Source: Pseudomonas multiresinivorans (GTDB lineage: Bacteria > Pseudomonadota > Gammaproteobacteria > Pseudomonadales > Pseudomonadaceae). Taken from it: a stretch of DNA of 64,000 nt. This document shows, one piece after another, positions 33,754-41,379 of this stretch (its first letter is position 1; each line of letters opens with the position of its first letter). The notes beneath the pieces are model-generated. The model did no database searches. It saw nothing but the letters and a program-made list of their open reading frames with translations, and was not told the DNA's origin. The translations under genes and the position numbers were made by a program. Where the stretch lies: the NCBI RefSeq assembly GCF_012971725.1, contig NZ_CP048833.1:1240001-1304000 (forward strand), given 5' to 3'.

Positions 33754-35025
33754 ATGAACCGGACCCTCTATACCCTGCTGTTCCACCTGGGCCTGCCGCT
33801 GGTCGCGCTGCGCCTGTTCCTGCGTTCGCGCAAGGCGCCAGCCTATGCCCAGCGCATCGGCGAGCGCTTCTCCCTCGGCCTGCCAGACCTCAAGCCCGGC
33901 GGCATCTGGGTGCACGCGGTGTCGGTGGGCGAGAGCATCGCCGCCGCGCCGATGATCCGCGCGCTGATGCAGCGCCATCCCGGCCTGCCGATCACCGTCA
34001 CCTGCATGACGCCCACCGGCTCCGAGCGAATCCGCGCGATGTTCGGCGACCAGGTGCAGCACTGTTACTTGCCGTACGACCTGCCTTGGGCGGCGGCGCG
34101 CTTCCTCGACCGCGCTCGGCCGGTGATGGGCGTGATCATGGAAACCGAGCTGTGGCCCAACCACATCCACCAGTGCGCCAAGCGCGGCATTCCGGTGGCG
34201 CTGGCCAACGCGCGGCTGTCCGAGCGTTCGGCGCGTGGCTACGCGCGTTTCGCCGGGCTGACCCGGCCGATGCTCGAAGAGATGAGCTGGATCGCCGTGC
34301 AGACCGAGGCCGAAGCCGAACGCTTCCGCCAGCTCGGCGCGCGACCGGACTGCGTGAGCGTCACCGGCTCGATCAAGTTCGACCTGACCATCGACCCTGA
34401 ACTGCTGGTCCGCGCCGCTGACTTGCGCGGCCAGTGGCAGGCACAACAGCGGCCAGTGTGGATCGCCGCCAGCACCCACGCCGGGGAGGACGAAATCGTC
34501 CTGGCGGCGCATCGCCAACTGCTGGAAAAACATCCGGACGCCTTGCTGCTTCTGGTGCCACGCCACCCGGAGCGCTTCGGCCCGATGTTCGAACTGTGCC
34601 AGCGTGAAGGCTTCCGTACCCAGCGTCGCTCCACCGGCGAGCTGGTCACGGCGGACACCCAGGTGCTGCTCGGCGACACCATGGGCGAACTGCTGTTCCT
34701 CTATGCGCTGGCGGACGTCGCCTTCGTCGGCGGCAGCCTGGTGCCCAATGGCGGCCACAACCTGCTGGAGCCGGCGGCGCTGGGCAAGCCGGTGCTGTCT
34801 GGCCCGCACCTGTTCAACTTCCTGGAAATCGCCGCCCAGTTGCGTGAGGTCGGCGCGCTGCGCGAAGTCGCCGATGCGCCTTCGCTGGCGGTGGGCGTGG
34901 CGGCGTTGTGGGACGAGCCGGCTAGCGCCGAGCGTATGGCAGAGGCCGGGTTGGGGGTGATGAAGGCCAATCAGGGTGCTTTGGAACGGTTGCTGGATGG
35001 CCTGGGCCGACTGATCAAGGGTTGA
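33754..35025 (+). CDS. waaA: 3-deoxy-D-manno-octulosonic acid (Kdo) transferase
   Basis: 423 residues, GT30. WaaA adds Kdo residues to lipid IVA, the step before WaaC. The N-terminal helix MNRTLYTLLFHLGLPLVALR is the membrane anchor. WVHAVSVGESIAAAPMI contains the catalytic Glu in VGE, and METELWPNHIHQC is the family motif. The donor domain has VAFVGGSLVPNGGHNLLEPA, the CMP-Kdo site. A TACTCT box just before the ATG (33738-33743) is the only candidate -10 near the gene and is too close to serve with this start unless transcription is nearly leaderless. It stands alone between two REP pairs, apart from the main core operon. Confidence 0.96.
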   Translation: MNRTLYTLLFHLGLPLVALRLFLRSRKAPAYAQRIGERFSLGLPDLKPGGIWVHAVSVGESIAAAPMIRALMQRHPGLPITVTCMTPTGSERIRAMFGDQVQHCYLPYDLPWAAARFLDRARPVMGVIMETELWPNHIHQCAKRGIPVALANARLSERSARGYARFAGLTRPMLEEMSWIAVQTEAEAERFRQLGARPDCVSVTGSIKFDLTIDPELLVRAADLRGQWQAQQRPVWIAASTHAGEDEIVLAAHRQLLEKHPDALLLLVPRHPERFGPMFELCQREGFRTQRRSTGELVTADTQVLLGDTMGELLFLYALADVAFVGGSLVPNGGHNLLEPAALGKPVLSGPHLFNFLEIAAQLREVGALREVADAPSLAVGVAALWDEPASAERMAEAGLGVMKANQGALERLLDGLGRLIKG

Positions 35026-35190
35026 TCGGGCTTCGGTGCGACGGATTTTCCTCACCCTAGCCCTTTTCCAGGGGAAGAGGGGCCGTTCGGTGTAGGGCCA
35101 AGCGCCGAGTCAGCCGGATGTTACCGTTCTTGAAAGCTGGGAAACGGAGCCTGACAAAACGTTCACCCAGAACTTCCCGGTGCCTCGACT

Positions 35191-35267
35191 GTAGGAGCGA
35201 GCTTGCTCGCGAACGCTCTTTCGGCAGCAACGGCATCAGGCAGGTTCGCGAGCGAGCTCGCTCCTAC
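35191..35267. repeat. REP pair (type A) after waaA
   Basis: Arms 35191-35214 and 35244-35267, the second with GAGCGAGC instead of GAGCAAGC. Heads outward. Lies between the convergent waaA and XRE-cupin genes. Confidence 0.92.
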
Positions 35268-35283
35268 GAAAAGCCCCGAGACT

Positions 35284-35877
35284 TCAGAACGTCGGCGGCG
35301 TAATCACCCACAGCACCACCGCGTCCACATCTCCCGGATTGCCGTAGCGGTGCGGCTCCTGGCTGGAGTAGCTGAAACTGTCGCCTTCATTGAGCAGGAA
35401 ATAGCGCTCGCCCACCCAAAGCTCGAAAGTGCCACTAAGCAGATAGCCGGCTTCCTCGCCCTCGTGGCTGTAGCTCTGCTGGCTGTAGGTGCCGGGCGGG
35501 AACTTCGAGTGGAGGATTTCCAGCTGGCGGCTGGGCTGCGGGCTGAGCAGTTCGTCGACGATGCCGTCCTCGTAATGCACGCTGGTGCGGGCGTTGCGCC
35601 GTACGACGTAGCCGGCGTCCGATGGGTCGACCTGCACTTCGCTGGCGAAGAACCACTGGATGGTCACGCCCAGGCTGCGGGCGATGTTGAACAGCGCCGG
35701 GATCGATGGATAAGCCAGGTTGCGTTCCAGTTGGCTGATATAGCCGGCAGTCAGCCCGCTCTGTTCGGCCAGCTCCGCCAGAGTCATGCCACGGCGCTTG
35801 CGCAGGCCGCGGATGCGGGTGCCGAGGAACTGCGCTTCGGCGTTGGCGGGTGCTTCCTGCGGGGCTTTGCGGCTCAT
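35284..35877 (-). CDS. XRE-family regulator with C-terminal cupin (PA4987 type)
   Basis: 197 residues. Helix-turn-helix at about residues 14-68 (LRKRRGMTLAELAEQSGLTA, then YISQLERNLAYPSIPALFNI). The cupin sensor spans about 115-190: HEGEEAGYLLSGTFELWVGE and LNEGDSFSYSSQEPHRYGNP. PuuR-like regulators of this build control polyamine or amino acid catabolism; the nearby dehydrogenase, cupin and binding-protein genes are reasonable targets, by position. ATG at 35877 with AGGACC upstream is chosen over earlier in-frame starts. The 3' end is convergent with waaA. Confidence 0.9.
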   Translation of the reverse strand: MSRKAPQEAPANAEAQFLGTRIRGLRKRRGMTLAELAEQSGLTAGYISQLERNLAYPSIPALFNIARSLGVTIQWFFASEVQVDPSDAGYVVRRNARTSVHYEDGIVDELLSPQPSRQLEILHSKFPPGTYSQQSYSHEGEEAGYLLSGTFELWVGERYFLLNEGDSFSYSSQEPHRYGNPGDVDAVVLWVITPPTF

Positions 35878-35931
35878 GCGGCGAGGGTCCTGGCGAATGT
35901 CGTCGTGGGGCATTCTAAACAATGCGTCGAT

Positions 35932-36384
35932 TCATCGTTGCCCGCAGTGCGGCTCAAGAGGCGCGACGTAGTAGAGGATGTAGCCGGAGTAGTGCAGCGA
36001 TCCTGCTTCGACCTCCTGGTTAAAGCACGCCTTGAGGGCATCTTCGTCGGCAAAACCATAGTCGGGTAGCCGAGCCTCCGCGAAACCGGCCAGACGCCAG
36101 ACATCGAACCCGTCGATTTTACCCTTGGCGCCAAAGTCGAAGTCCACAGTTCCTTCGGACAGGTGCACGGCGCAGCCGTAGCCATGCTTGAAGTAGCGCA
36201 CACCCTCTTTGAGGGTTCCCCGATGGGGAATGTCGAGAAATGCCCATTCGTGATTGCTGGCGGGGCGAGTGATGGCCGATTGCTCGAGCAACGCCACGGC
36301 CTGGCGTACGGCGCGCTGATAGTCGGCGATGATTCTGGCGAGACCTGGATTCATGGCTTCAACGATTGACTGCAAAGCGGCCAT
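35932..36384 (-). CDS. DUF6896-like hypothetical protein
   Basis: 150 residues from the ATG at 36384; a TTG at 36396 or an ATG at 36354 are alternatives, none with a strong ribosome site. The N-terminal 45 residues form a helix (MNPGLARIIADYQRAVRQAV). The remainder is a compact alpha/beta unit with RGTLKEGVRYFKHGYGCAVH and DGFDVWRLAGFAEARLPDYG. The layout GTL...HG-GC...FD-WRL recalls DUF6896, a family often seen near polymorphic toxins or as solo genes. No toxin gene lies nearby. Function unknown; assignment is from pattern memory and tentative. Confidence 0.6.
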   Translation of the reverse strand: MAALQSIVEAMNPGLARIIADYQRAVRQAVALLEQSAITRPASNHEWAFLDIPHRGTLKEGVRYFKHGYGCAVHLSEGTVDFDFGAKGKIDGFDVWRLAGFAEARLPDYGFADEDALKACFNQEVEAGSLHYSGYILYYVAPLEPHCGQR

Positions 36385-36410
36385 TCTAGAGCGCAATCCT
36401 GGTTGATGGG

Positions 36411-36440
36411 CGCTGGAGACGGATTAATCCGTCCCCAGCG
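36411..36440. terminator. 30-bp palindrome after the FMN/FAD dehydrogenase
   Basis: Two 15-nt halves pair with one mismatch (CGCTGGAGACGGATT against CGCTGGGGACGGATT). It lies 12 bp downstream of the minus-strand dehydrogenase stop. No T-run, so termination is uncertain; it may be an operator for a 35932-36384 promoter. Confidence 0.4.
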
Positions 36441-36451
36441 TTCAAGCTGGC

Positions 36452-38401
36452 TCAGATCGCCCAGCCCGCCTTCAGCCCCTCGTAGATCGCTTCTTCCGCC
36501 GTGCGCGGCGCCAGGCAGTCGCCGATGCGGCGGACCTCGGCGAGGTCGGCGATCTCGTCGGCCAGTTCGTCCACCGGTTGGTGGCCCTGGCAGAGCACCA
36601 GGGTGTCGATGTTTTCCACCAGCATCGGCTCGCCGCTGGCGGTGTGCTGGAGGTAGACGGTGCTGTCGTCCACGCCGTACAGCCGGGCGTAGGTGGTGAT
36701 GCTGATGCCCAGGCGGTGCAGCTCGCCGGCCAGGTGGTCGCGCACGTAGAGCGGCAGGCTTTCGCCGGCGTGGGTGCCGTTCACGGCGAGTTGCACCTGG
36801 TGGCCGTCGCGTACCAGGCGCTCGGCGATGCCGGGGGCGATCCAGTCGGCGCGCCAGTCGGTGACCAGCACCGAGCGGCCGAGCTTCACTTCGCCGCGCA
36901 GCACCTGCCAGGCGTCCACCACCTGCAGTTCGCCGGCTTCTTCGTAGGGGGGGCGATAGGGTTTGGCGCCGGTGGCGACGATCACCACGTCAGGGCGTTC
37001 CTGCTCGACCAGCGCGCGGTCGACACGGGTGTTGCGGCGCACTTCGACGCCAGCCAACTGCATCTCGCGTTGCAGGTTGGTGGAGGCGCCGCCGAACTCC
37101 GCGCGGCGCGGCAGAAGCTGGGCGAGGTTGACCTGGCCGCCCAACTGAGCGGTGGCCTCGCAAAGGGTGACGTCATGGCCACGCTGGGCAGCGACAGCGG
37201 CGGCCTTCATTCCGGCCGGCCCACCGCCGACCACCATTACGCGTTTGCGCTGGGCGGTCATCTTGCGTTCGGCGTAGATCAGCTCGCGGCCGGTTTCCGG
37301 ATGCTGGATGCAGGAGATCGGGTAGCCGCGGTGGAAGTGGCCGATGCACGCCTGGTTGCAGGCGATGCAGGCGCGCACGTCCTCGACGTGGCCGCTTTCG
37401 GTCTTGCTCGGCATCTGCGGGTCGCAGATCAGCGCGCGGGTCATGCCGCAGACGTCGGCCTGGCCGCGGGCGACGATCAGCTCGGCTTCCTGCGGCTGGT
37501 TGATGCGCCCGGTGACGAACAGCGGGATGTCCAGATTGCGCTTGAAGGTGCCGGCTTCGTTGGCCAGGTACGCAGCTTCGATGGCCATCGGCGGCACGAT
37601 GTGGATGGCGCCGCCCAGGGAGGCGGAGGTGCCGGCGACGATGTGCACGTAGTCCAGGTCTTTCTGCAGCCCTTTGACGCCCTGCAGCGATTCGTCCTCG
37701 GTGAGGCCTTCGGGATCGCGTTCGTCGGCGGAGATGCGCAGGCCGATGATGAAGTCCTCGTCGGTGGCGGCGCGGATGGCGGCGATCACTTCGCGGGTGA
37801 AGCGCAGGCGGGCGTCGAGGTCGCCGTTGTAGCCGTCGCTGCGGCGGTTCACCCGTGGGTTGAGGAACTGCGCCGGCAGGTAGCCGTGGCTGGCGACCAC
37901 TTCCACGCCGTCGATGCCGGCAGTGTGCAGGCGCCGTGCGGCGGCAGCGTAGCCTGCGATGATCTCGTCGATCATCGCCTGGCTCAGCTCGCGGGGCATC
38001 ACGCGGAAGCGTTCGTTGGGCGAAGCGGACGGCGCGTAGGCCACGGCCAGCAGGCCGTCGCTGGATTCCATGATTTCGCGGCCCGGGTGGAACACCTGGG
38101 ACAGCACCACCGTGCCCTCGGCGTGGCACGCCTCGGCGATGCGCCGATAGCCGGGGATGCACTCGTCATCGGTGGCCATCAGCACATGGGATGTGTAGCG
38201 GGCGCTGTCGTGCACGCCGGCGACCTGAAGCACGATCAGGCCGACGCCGCCCTTGGCGCGGGCGGTGTGGTAGGCCACCAGCTGGTCGTTGACCAGGTTG
38301 TCGGTGGGCATCGAGGTGTCGTGCCCGGTGGACATGATGCGGTTCTTCAGCGCCTTGCCGCGGATCTGCAGCGGGCTGAACAGGTGGGGAAACTGGCTCA
38401 T
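36452..38401 (-). CDS. FMN/4Fe-4S/FAD oxidoreductase, 2,4-dienoyl-CoA reductase / N-demethylase type (PA4986 type)
   Basis: 649 residues, three modules. Residues 1-330 are an old-yellow-enzyme TIM barrel with EVVASHGYLPAQFLNPRVN and RSDGYNG. Then CIACNQACIGHF and ISCIQHP give the four Cys of an iron-sulfur cluster. From about 380, VMVVGGGPAGMKAAAVAAQR starts the FAD/NAD domain. Relatives reduce dienoyl-CoA or demethylate methylated amino acids such as dimethylglycine and stachydrine. The neighbours (EutQ-like cupin, aldolase, binding protein) fit a small-molecule catabolic role better than fatty acid oxidation, which is inference. The cupin gene lies 83 bp upstream on the same strand. Confidence 0.9.
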   Translation of the reverse strand: MSQFPHLFSPLQIRGKALKNRIMSTGHDTSMPTDNLVNDQLVAYHTARAKGGVGLIVLQVAGVHDSARYTSHVLMATDDECIPGYRRIAEACHAEGTVVLSQVFHPGREIMESSDGLLAVAYAPSASPNERFRVMPRELSQAMIDEIIAGYAAAARRLHTAGIDGVEVVASHGYLPAQFLNPRVNRRSDGYNGDLDARLRFTREVIAAIRAATDEDFIIGLRISADERDPEGLTEDESLQGVKGLQKDLDYVHIVAGTSASLGGAIHIVPPMAIEAAYLANEAGTFKRNLDIPLFVTGRINQPQEAELIVARGQADVCGMTRALICDPQMPSKTESGHVEDVRACIACNQACIGHFHRGYPISCIQHPETGRELIYAERKMTAQRKRVMVVGGGPAGMKAAAVAAQRGHDVTLCEATAQLGGQVNLAQLLPRRAEFGGASTNLQREMQLAGVEVRRNTRVDRALVEQERPDVVIVATGAKPYRPPYEEAGELQVVDAWQVLRGEVKLGRSVLVTDWRADWIAPGIAERLVRDGHQVQLAVNGTHAGESLPLYVRDHLAGELHRLGISITTYARLYGVDDSTVYLQHTASGEPMLVENIDTLVLCQGHQPVDELADEIADLAEVRRIGDCLAPRTAEEAIYEGLKAGWAI

Positions 38402-38484
38402 CGGGCAACTCCGGATTCTTGTTGTGGTGCAACTGGTGGTGCGGCGTTGAAGTGCCGGCCGCGGCGGGCGGCCGGCGGTCGGAC

Positions 38485-38835
38485 TCAGGCGTTGCGCGCC
38501 TGCCAGTCCACCGGGTAGAGGGCGTAGAAGACGCAGGCTTTTTCGCCTTCGTAGGCCAGCGGCGTGCGTTCAGGCACCCAGATCACATCGCCCGGCTTGG
38601 CCTCGATCACCTGGTCGGCCAGGCGCAGGCGGAAGTTGCCTTCCAGCACCACGATCAGTTCGTCGTAGAGCACTGTCCACTCGATGGAGACGCCGTCGAA
38701 GCGCGCCAGGCCCGCGCCCATGGTCTCGCTGTCCGCCGGGCCGATCAGGCGACAGATGGCGGCGCGTTCGATGTCTTGTCCACCGTAGGACTGGAACTGC
38801 AGGGCGGATTGCTGGAAGTGGCGAACCTGGGACAC
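38485..38835 (-). CDS. EutQ-like cupin protein
   Basis: 116 residues from a GTG at 38835 preceded by GGAGAA at a good distance; an ATG-initiated extension of 56 residues upstream crosses the AT-rich promoter region and is rejected. Family pattern: GPADSETMGAGLARFDG, then WTVLYDELIVVLEGNFRLRL, KPGDVIWVPERTPLAY and a final VFYALYPVDWQ. This is the EutQ/ethanolamine-utilisation cupin layout, single beta barrel. EutQ has acetate-kinase-like activity in Salmonella, but most small homologues are unassigned. Transcribed with the dehydrogenase downstream and divergent from the leader ORF and binding-protein gene. Confidence 0.82.
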   Translation of the reverse strand: MSQVRHFQQSALQFQSYGGQDIERAAICRLIGPADSETMGAGLARFDGVSIEWTVLYDELIVVLEGNFRLRLADQVIEAKPGDVIWVPERTPLAYEGEKACVFYALYPVDWQARNA

Positions 38836-39021
38836 GGCGGTTTCTCCTGGGTGGGCAATGTTTTCTAAGCAAATGTTGTTTAAGTTCTTTCTATGGAAAT
38901 TTACCGACAGTAAAAAATCAACTTGTTTTTTTAAAAGTGACTGGGTAGTTTCGATGCCGCTCCCGGAGTTTTCCGGGGGCAACCGCGACGTGCTCCACAA
39001 CAACTACAAGAGGAGAGGCGC
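38836..39021. promoter_or_regulatory. AT-rich divergent control region
   Basis: 186 bp between the cupin start and the leader ORF. Bases 38861-38935 are the most AT-rich of the surroundings. It includes an imperfect palindrome AAGCAAATGTTGTTT (38867-38881), reading AAnCAA-TTGnTT. The likely regulator is the XRE-cupin protein at 35284-35877, by proximity only. Confidence 0.45.
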
Positions 39022-39189
39022 ATGAACCGTCCCGTACGGTCCCCCCTCGCACGGCGGGTCCACCCGCTGGCAATCGATTCATCTCTGCCCTGTCTTTCTT
39101 GCTCCGTGGTTCCGGCGCGCCCGTCCTGCGTGTGCGCAGCCATTCCAGCTGCGCCCGCTGCCACCTACGACTGGGGGTATGCCCGATGA
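39022..39189 (+). CDS. 55-codon leader ORF coupled to the binding-protein gene
   Basis: ATG at 39022 has the strongest ribosome site in the area, AAGAGGAGAGG, 5 bp upstream. The frame runs 55 codons and stops at 39187-39189, overlapping the binding-protein ATG (39186-39188) as ATGA. The predicted peptide is rich in Pro, Ala and Cys (LPCLSCSVV, RPSCVCAAIP) and has no domain or convincing signal peptide. The binding-protein gene has only a weak GGGGG before its own start, so its translation probably depends on this ORF. It is too short to be confident that the peptide itself matters. Confidence 0.6.
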   Translation: MNRPVRSPLARRVHPLAIDSSLPCLSCSVVPARPSCVCAAIPAAPAATYDWGYAR

Positions 39190-40259
39190 CTTTGCGTCAA
39201 AGCACTTTCCACAAACGCTTCTTTCTCAAGACCGCCGCCGCGCCGCTGCTGCTGGCCCTCGGGCTGTGCTGCGGCGGCGCCCGGGCCGCCGAGAACATGG
39301 TGGTGGTCGGTTATGGCGGTGCGGGTCAGAAGGCCCAGGAAGCGGCCTTCTTCCAGCCGTTCAGCAAGCAGTCCGGGGTCGGCGTGACCCAGAGCGAATA
39401 CAACGGCGAAATGGCCCGCATCAAGGTGATGGCCGACACCGGCCACGCCGACTGGGACGTGGTGCAGATCGAGGGCCCGGACCTGGCCCGTGGCTGCGAC
39501 GAGGGCCTGTTCGTGCCGCTGGACTGGCAGCAGATCGGCGGCAAGGACCAGCTGATCCCCAACGCCGCCAAGGATTGCGGGTCGGCCGCTCTGGTATGGG
39601 GCGTAGCCATCGCCTACGACGCCGACAAGCTCAAGCCCGCGCCGCAATCCTGGACGGATTTCTGGGACGTGAAGAAATTCCCCGGCAAGCGTGGCCTGCG
39701 CAAGCGCGCCATCTACAACCTGGAGTTCGCCCTGATGGCCGACGGCGTGAAGCCGGCGGACGTCTACAAGGAGCTGGGCACCAAGGCGGGGGTCGACCGT
39801 GCCTTCGCCAAGCTCAACCAGATCAAGCCCTACGTGCAGTGGTGGGAAGCCGGCGCGCAACCGGCGCAGTGGCTGGCCGCCGGTGACGTGGTTATGACCA
39901 CCACCTATACCGGGCGTATCGCCGATGCCTTCAAGGGCGGGCGTAACCTGCAGCTGGTGTGGCCGGGCAGCCTGTATGGCATGGACTACTGGGCGATCAT
40001 CAAGGGCTCTGAGCACGTCGATGCGGCGAAGCGTTTCATCGCCTTCGCCAACCAGCCTGATGCGCAAGTCGACTACGTGAAACACATTGCGTATGGTCCG
40101 ACCAACAAGCAGGCCGCCGAACGCCTGCCCTCCGACCTGGCTGGCTGGGTGCCGACCTCGCCGCAGAACCTGCCGCAGGGCCTGGCGATGGACGACGAGT
40201 TCTGGGTCGACCATGGCGAGGAGCTGGAAGAGCGCTTCAATGCCTGGGCCGCGCAATAA
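39186..40259 (+). CDS. ABC transporter periplasmic substrate-binding protein (PotD/polyamine-like)
   Basis: 357 residues starting MTLRQSTFHKRFFLKTAAAP; basic n-region, hydrophobic core and cleavage near GGARA-AENM mark a Sec signal peptide. The mature protein is a type II binding fold with VVVGYGGAGQKAQEAAFFQP, ADWDVVQIEGPDLARG, VWGVAIAYDADKL and FWDVKKFPGKRGLRKRAIYN, the pattern of spermidine/putrescine-type binding proteins. There is no permease or ATPase gene in the window, so it depends on components elsewhere or acts alone as an orphan. Start overlaps the leader ORF. A class II aldolase gene follows after 66 bp. Confidence 0.88.
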   Translation: MTLRQSTFHKRFFLKTAAAPLLLALGLCCGGARAAENMVVVGYGGAGQKAQEAAFFQPFSKQSGVGVTQSEYNGEMARIKVMADTGHADWDVVQIEGPDLARGCDEGLFVPLDWQQIGGKDQLIPNAAKDCGSAALVWGVAIAYDADKLKPAPQSWTDFWDVKKFPGKRGLRKRAIYNLEFALMADGVKPADVYKELGTKAGVDRAFAKLNQIKPYVQWWEAGAQPAQWLAAGDVVMTTTYTGRIADAFKGGRNLQLVWPGSLYGMDYWAIIKGSEHVDAAKRFIAFANQPDAQVDYVKHIAYGPTNKQAAERLPSDLAGWVPTSPQNLPQGLAMDDEFWVDHGEELEERFNAWAAQ

Positions 40260-40325
40260 CCAGAACGTGACCGTGACGCCGGGGCCTCTGCCCCGGCGCC
40301 TTCTTGCCTTGAGGAGAAGTGCACC

Positions 40326-41114
40326 ATGACGTCGCTGCAGGCGCCCAGCCGCGCCACCTGTTCACCCGAGGAATGGAAGCTGCGCGAGGAACTGGCGGCC
40401 TGCTACCGCCTGATCGCGCACTACCGCATGTCTGACCTGATCTTCACCCACATCTCGGTGCGCATCCCCGGTCCCGAACACCATTTCCTGATCAACCCCT
40501 ATGGACTGATGTTCGACGAGATCACCGCGTCGAGCCTGGTGAAGATCGACCTGTCCGGCCATGCGGTGGAGCCGTCGCCGTACAAGGTCAACCCGGCCGG
40601 TTTCGTGATCCACAGTGCCATCCATGGCGCCCGCGAAGACGCTCAGTGCGTGCTGCACACCCACACCCGCGCCGGCTGCGCGGTGGCGGCGCAGGCGTGT
40701 GGGTTGCTGCCCCTGAACCAGATGTCGATGGAGTTCTACGGGCGGCTGGGCTACCACGATTACGAAGGCATCGCCCTGTCCATGGACGAGCAACAGCGCC
40801 TGGTTGCCGACCTGGGCGATCACCTGGGCCTGATGCTGCGCAACCATGGGCTGCTGACGGTCGGCCAGACAGTGCAGCAGGCGTTCCTGCGCATGTACTA
40901 CCTGGAGAAGGCCTGCGACATCCAGTTGGCGGCCCAGGCGGGCGGCGAGCTGGTGATTCCGCCGGAGGAGGTGTGTCGTCACACCGAGCAACAGTTCAAT
41001 GCCCCAGCGCGACCGCTGGCCGAAGGGGAGTTGAGCGATCCGGATGGTTATGACCTGGCGTGGTCGGCACTGCTGCGCATGCTGGATCGCGTCTCGCCGG
41101 GCTATCGCGACTGA
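40326..41114 (+). CDS. Class II aldolase/adducin family protein
   Basis: 262 residues. The zinc site is visible as VLHTHTRAGCAVAAQA (His-x-His) and the later LMLRNHGLLTVG. The N-terminal LREELAACYRLIAHYRMSDL and FTHISVRIPG are typical. Family members include fuculose-phosphate aldolase, ribulose-phosphate epimerase and decarboxylases; this subtype, with no sugar-phosphate kinase nearby, is not assignable. GAGGAGAA precedes the ATG. Follows the orphan binding protein on the same strand, and a type B REP group lies after it. Confidence 0.9.
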   Translation: MTSLQAPSRATCSPEEWKLREELAACYRLIAHYRMSDLIFTHISVRIPGPEHHFLINPYGLMFDEITASSLVKIDLSGHAVEPSPYKVNPAGFVIHSAIHGAREDAQCVLHTHTRAGCAVAAQACGLLPLNQMSMEFYGRLGYHDYEGIALSMDEQQRLVADLGDHLGLMLRNHGLLTVGQTVQQAFLRMYYLEKACDIQLAAQAGGELVIPPEEVCRHTEQQFNAPARPLAEGELSDPDGYDLAWSALLRMLDRVSPGYRD

Positions 41115-41158
41115 TCGTTTGGCCACTCTGATGATGGCCCTCGCGCGTGGTTCAACCG

Positions 41159-41294
41159 ATCGCGGACAGAGTCCGCTCCTACGCACGGGATGAGGTTTGT
41201 GCAGGAGCGGACTTCGTCCGCGATGTCTCCTCGGCGGCTCCGTCGGTGGGCTTGGCCCGGGGTTCGAGCAATCACGGACAGAGTCCGCTCCTGC
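41159..41294. repeat. REP cluster (type B), three copies
   Basis: Copies at 41159-41182, 41201-41224 and 41271-41294, alternating in orientation. The stem is GCGGAC/GTCCGC, the outer head GTAGGAGCG or GCAGGAGCG. The first two form a pair with heads facing inward, opposite to most type A pairs. Confidence 0.9.
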
Positions 41295-41341
41295 GTGGCC
41301 CCTGGCGCAATTTGTAGGGACGCGCTGTACAGCTGAAAAGG

Positions 41342-41368
41342 AAAAGCCCCGCATCGCGGGGCTTTTTC
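41342..41368. terminator. Bidirectional rho-independent terminator
   Basis: AAAAGCCCCGC-ATC-GCGGGGCTTTTTC: strong GC stem flanked by A and T runs, 11 bp from the opmH stop. Serves opmH on the minus strand and, on the plus strand, the aldolase unit. Confidence 0.9.
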
Positions 41369-41379
41369 GTGGGGCGGGA

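Noticed and set aside
38931..39164. Minus-strand 77-codon frame opposite the leader ORF
   Set aside because: No ribosome site, no start context, and it covers the promoter of the divergent gene; the plus-strand leader is better supported.
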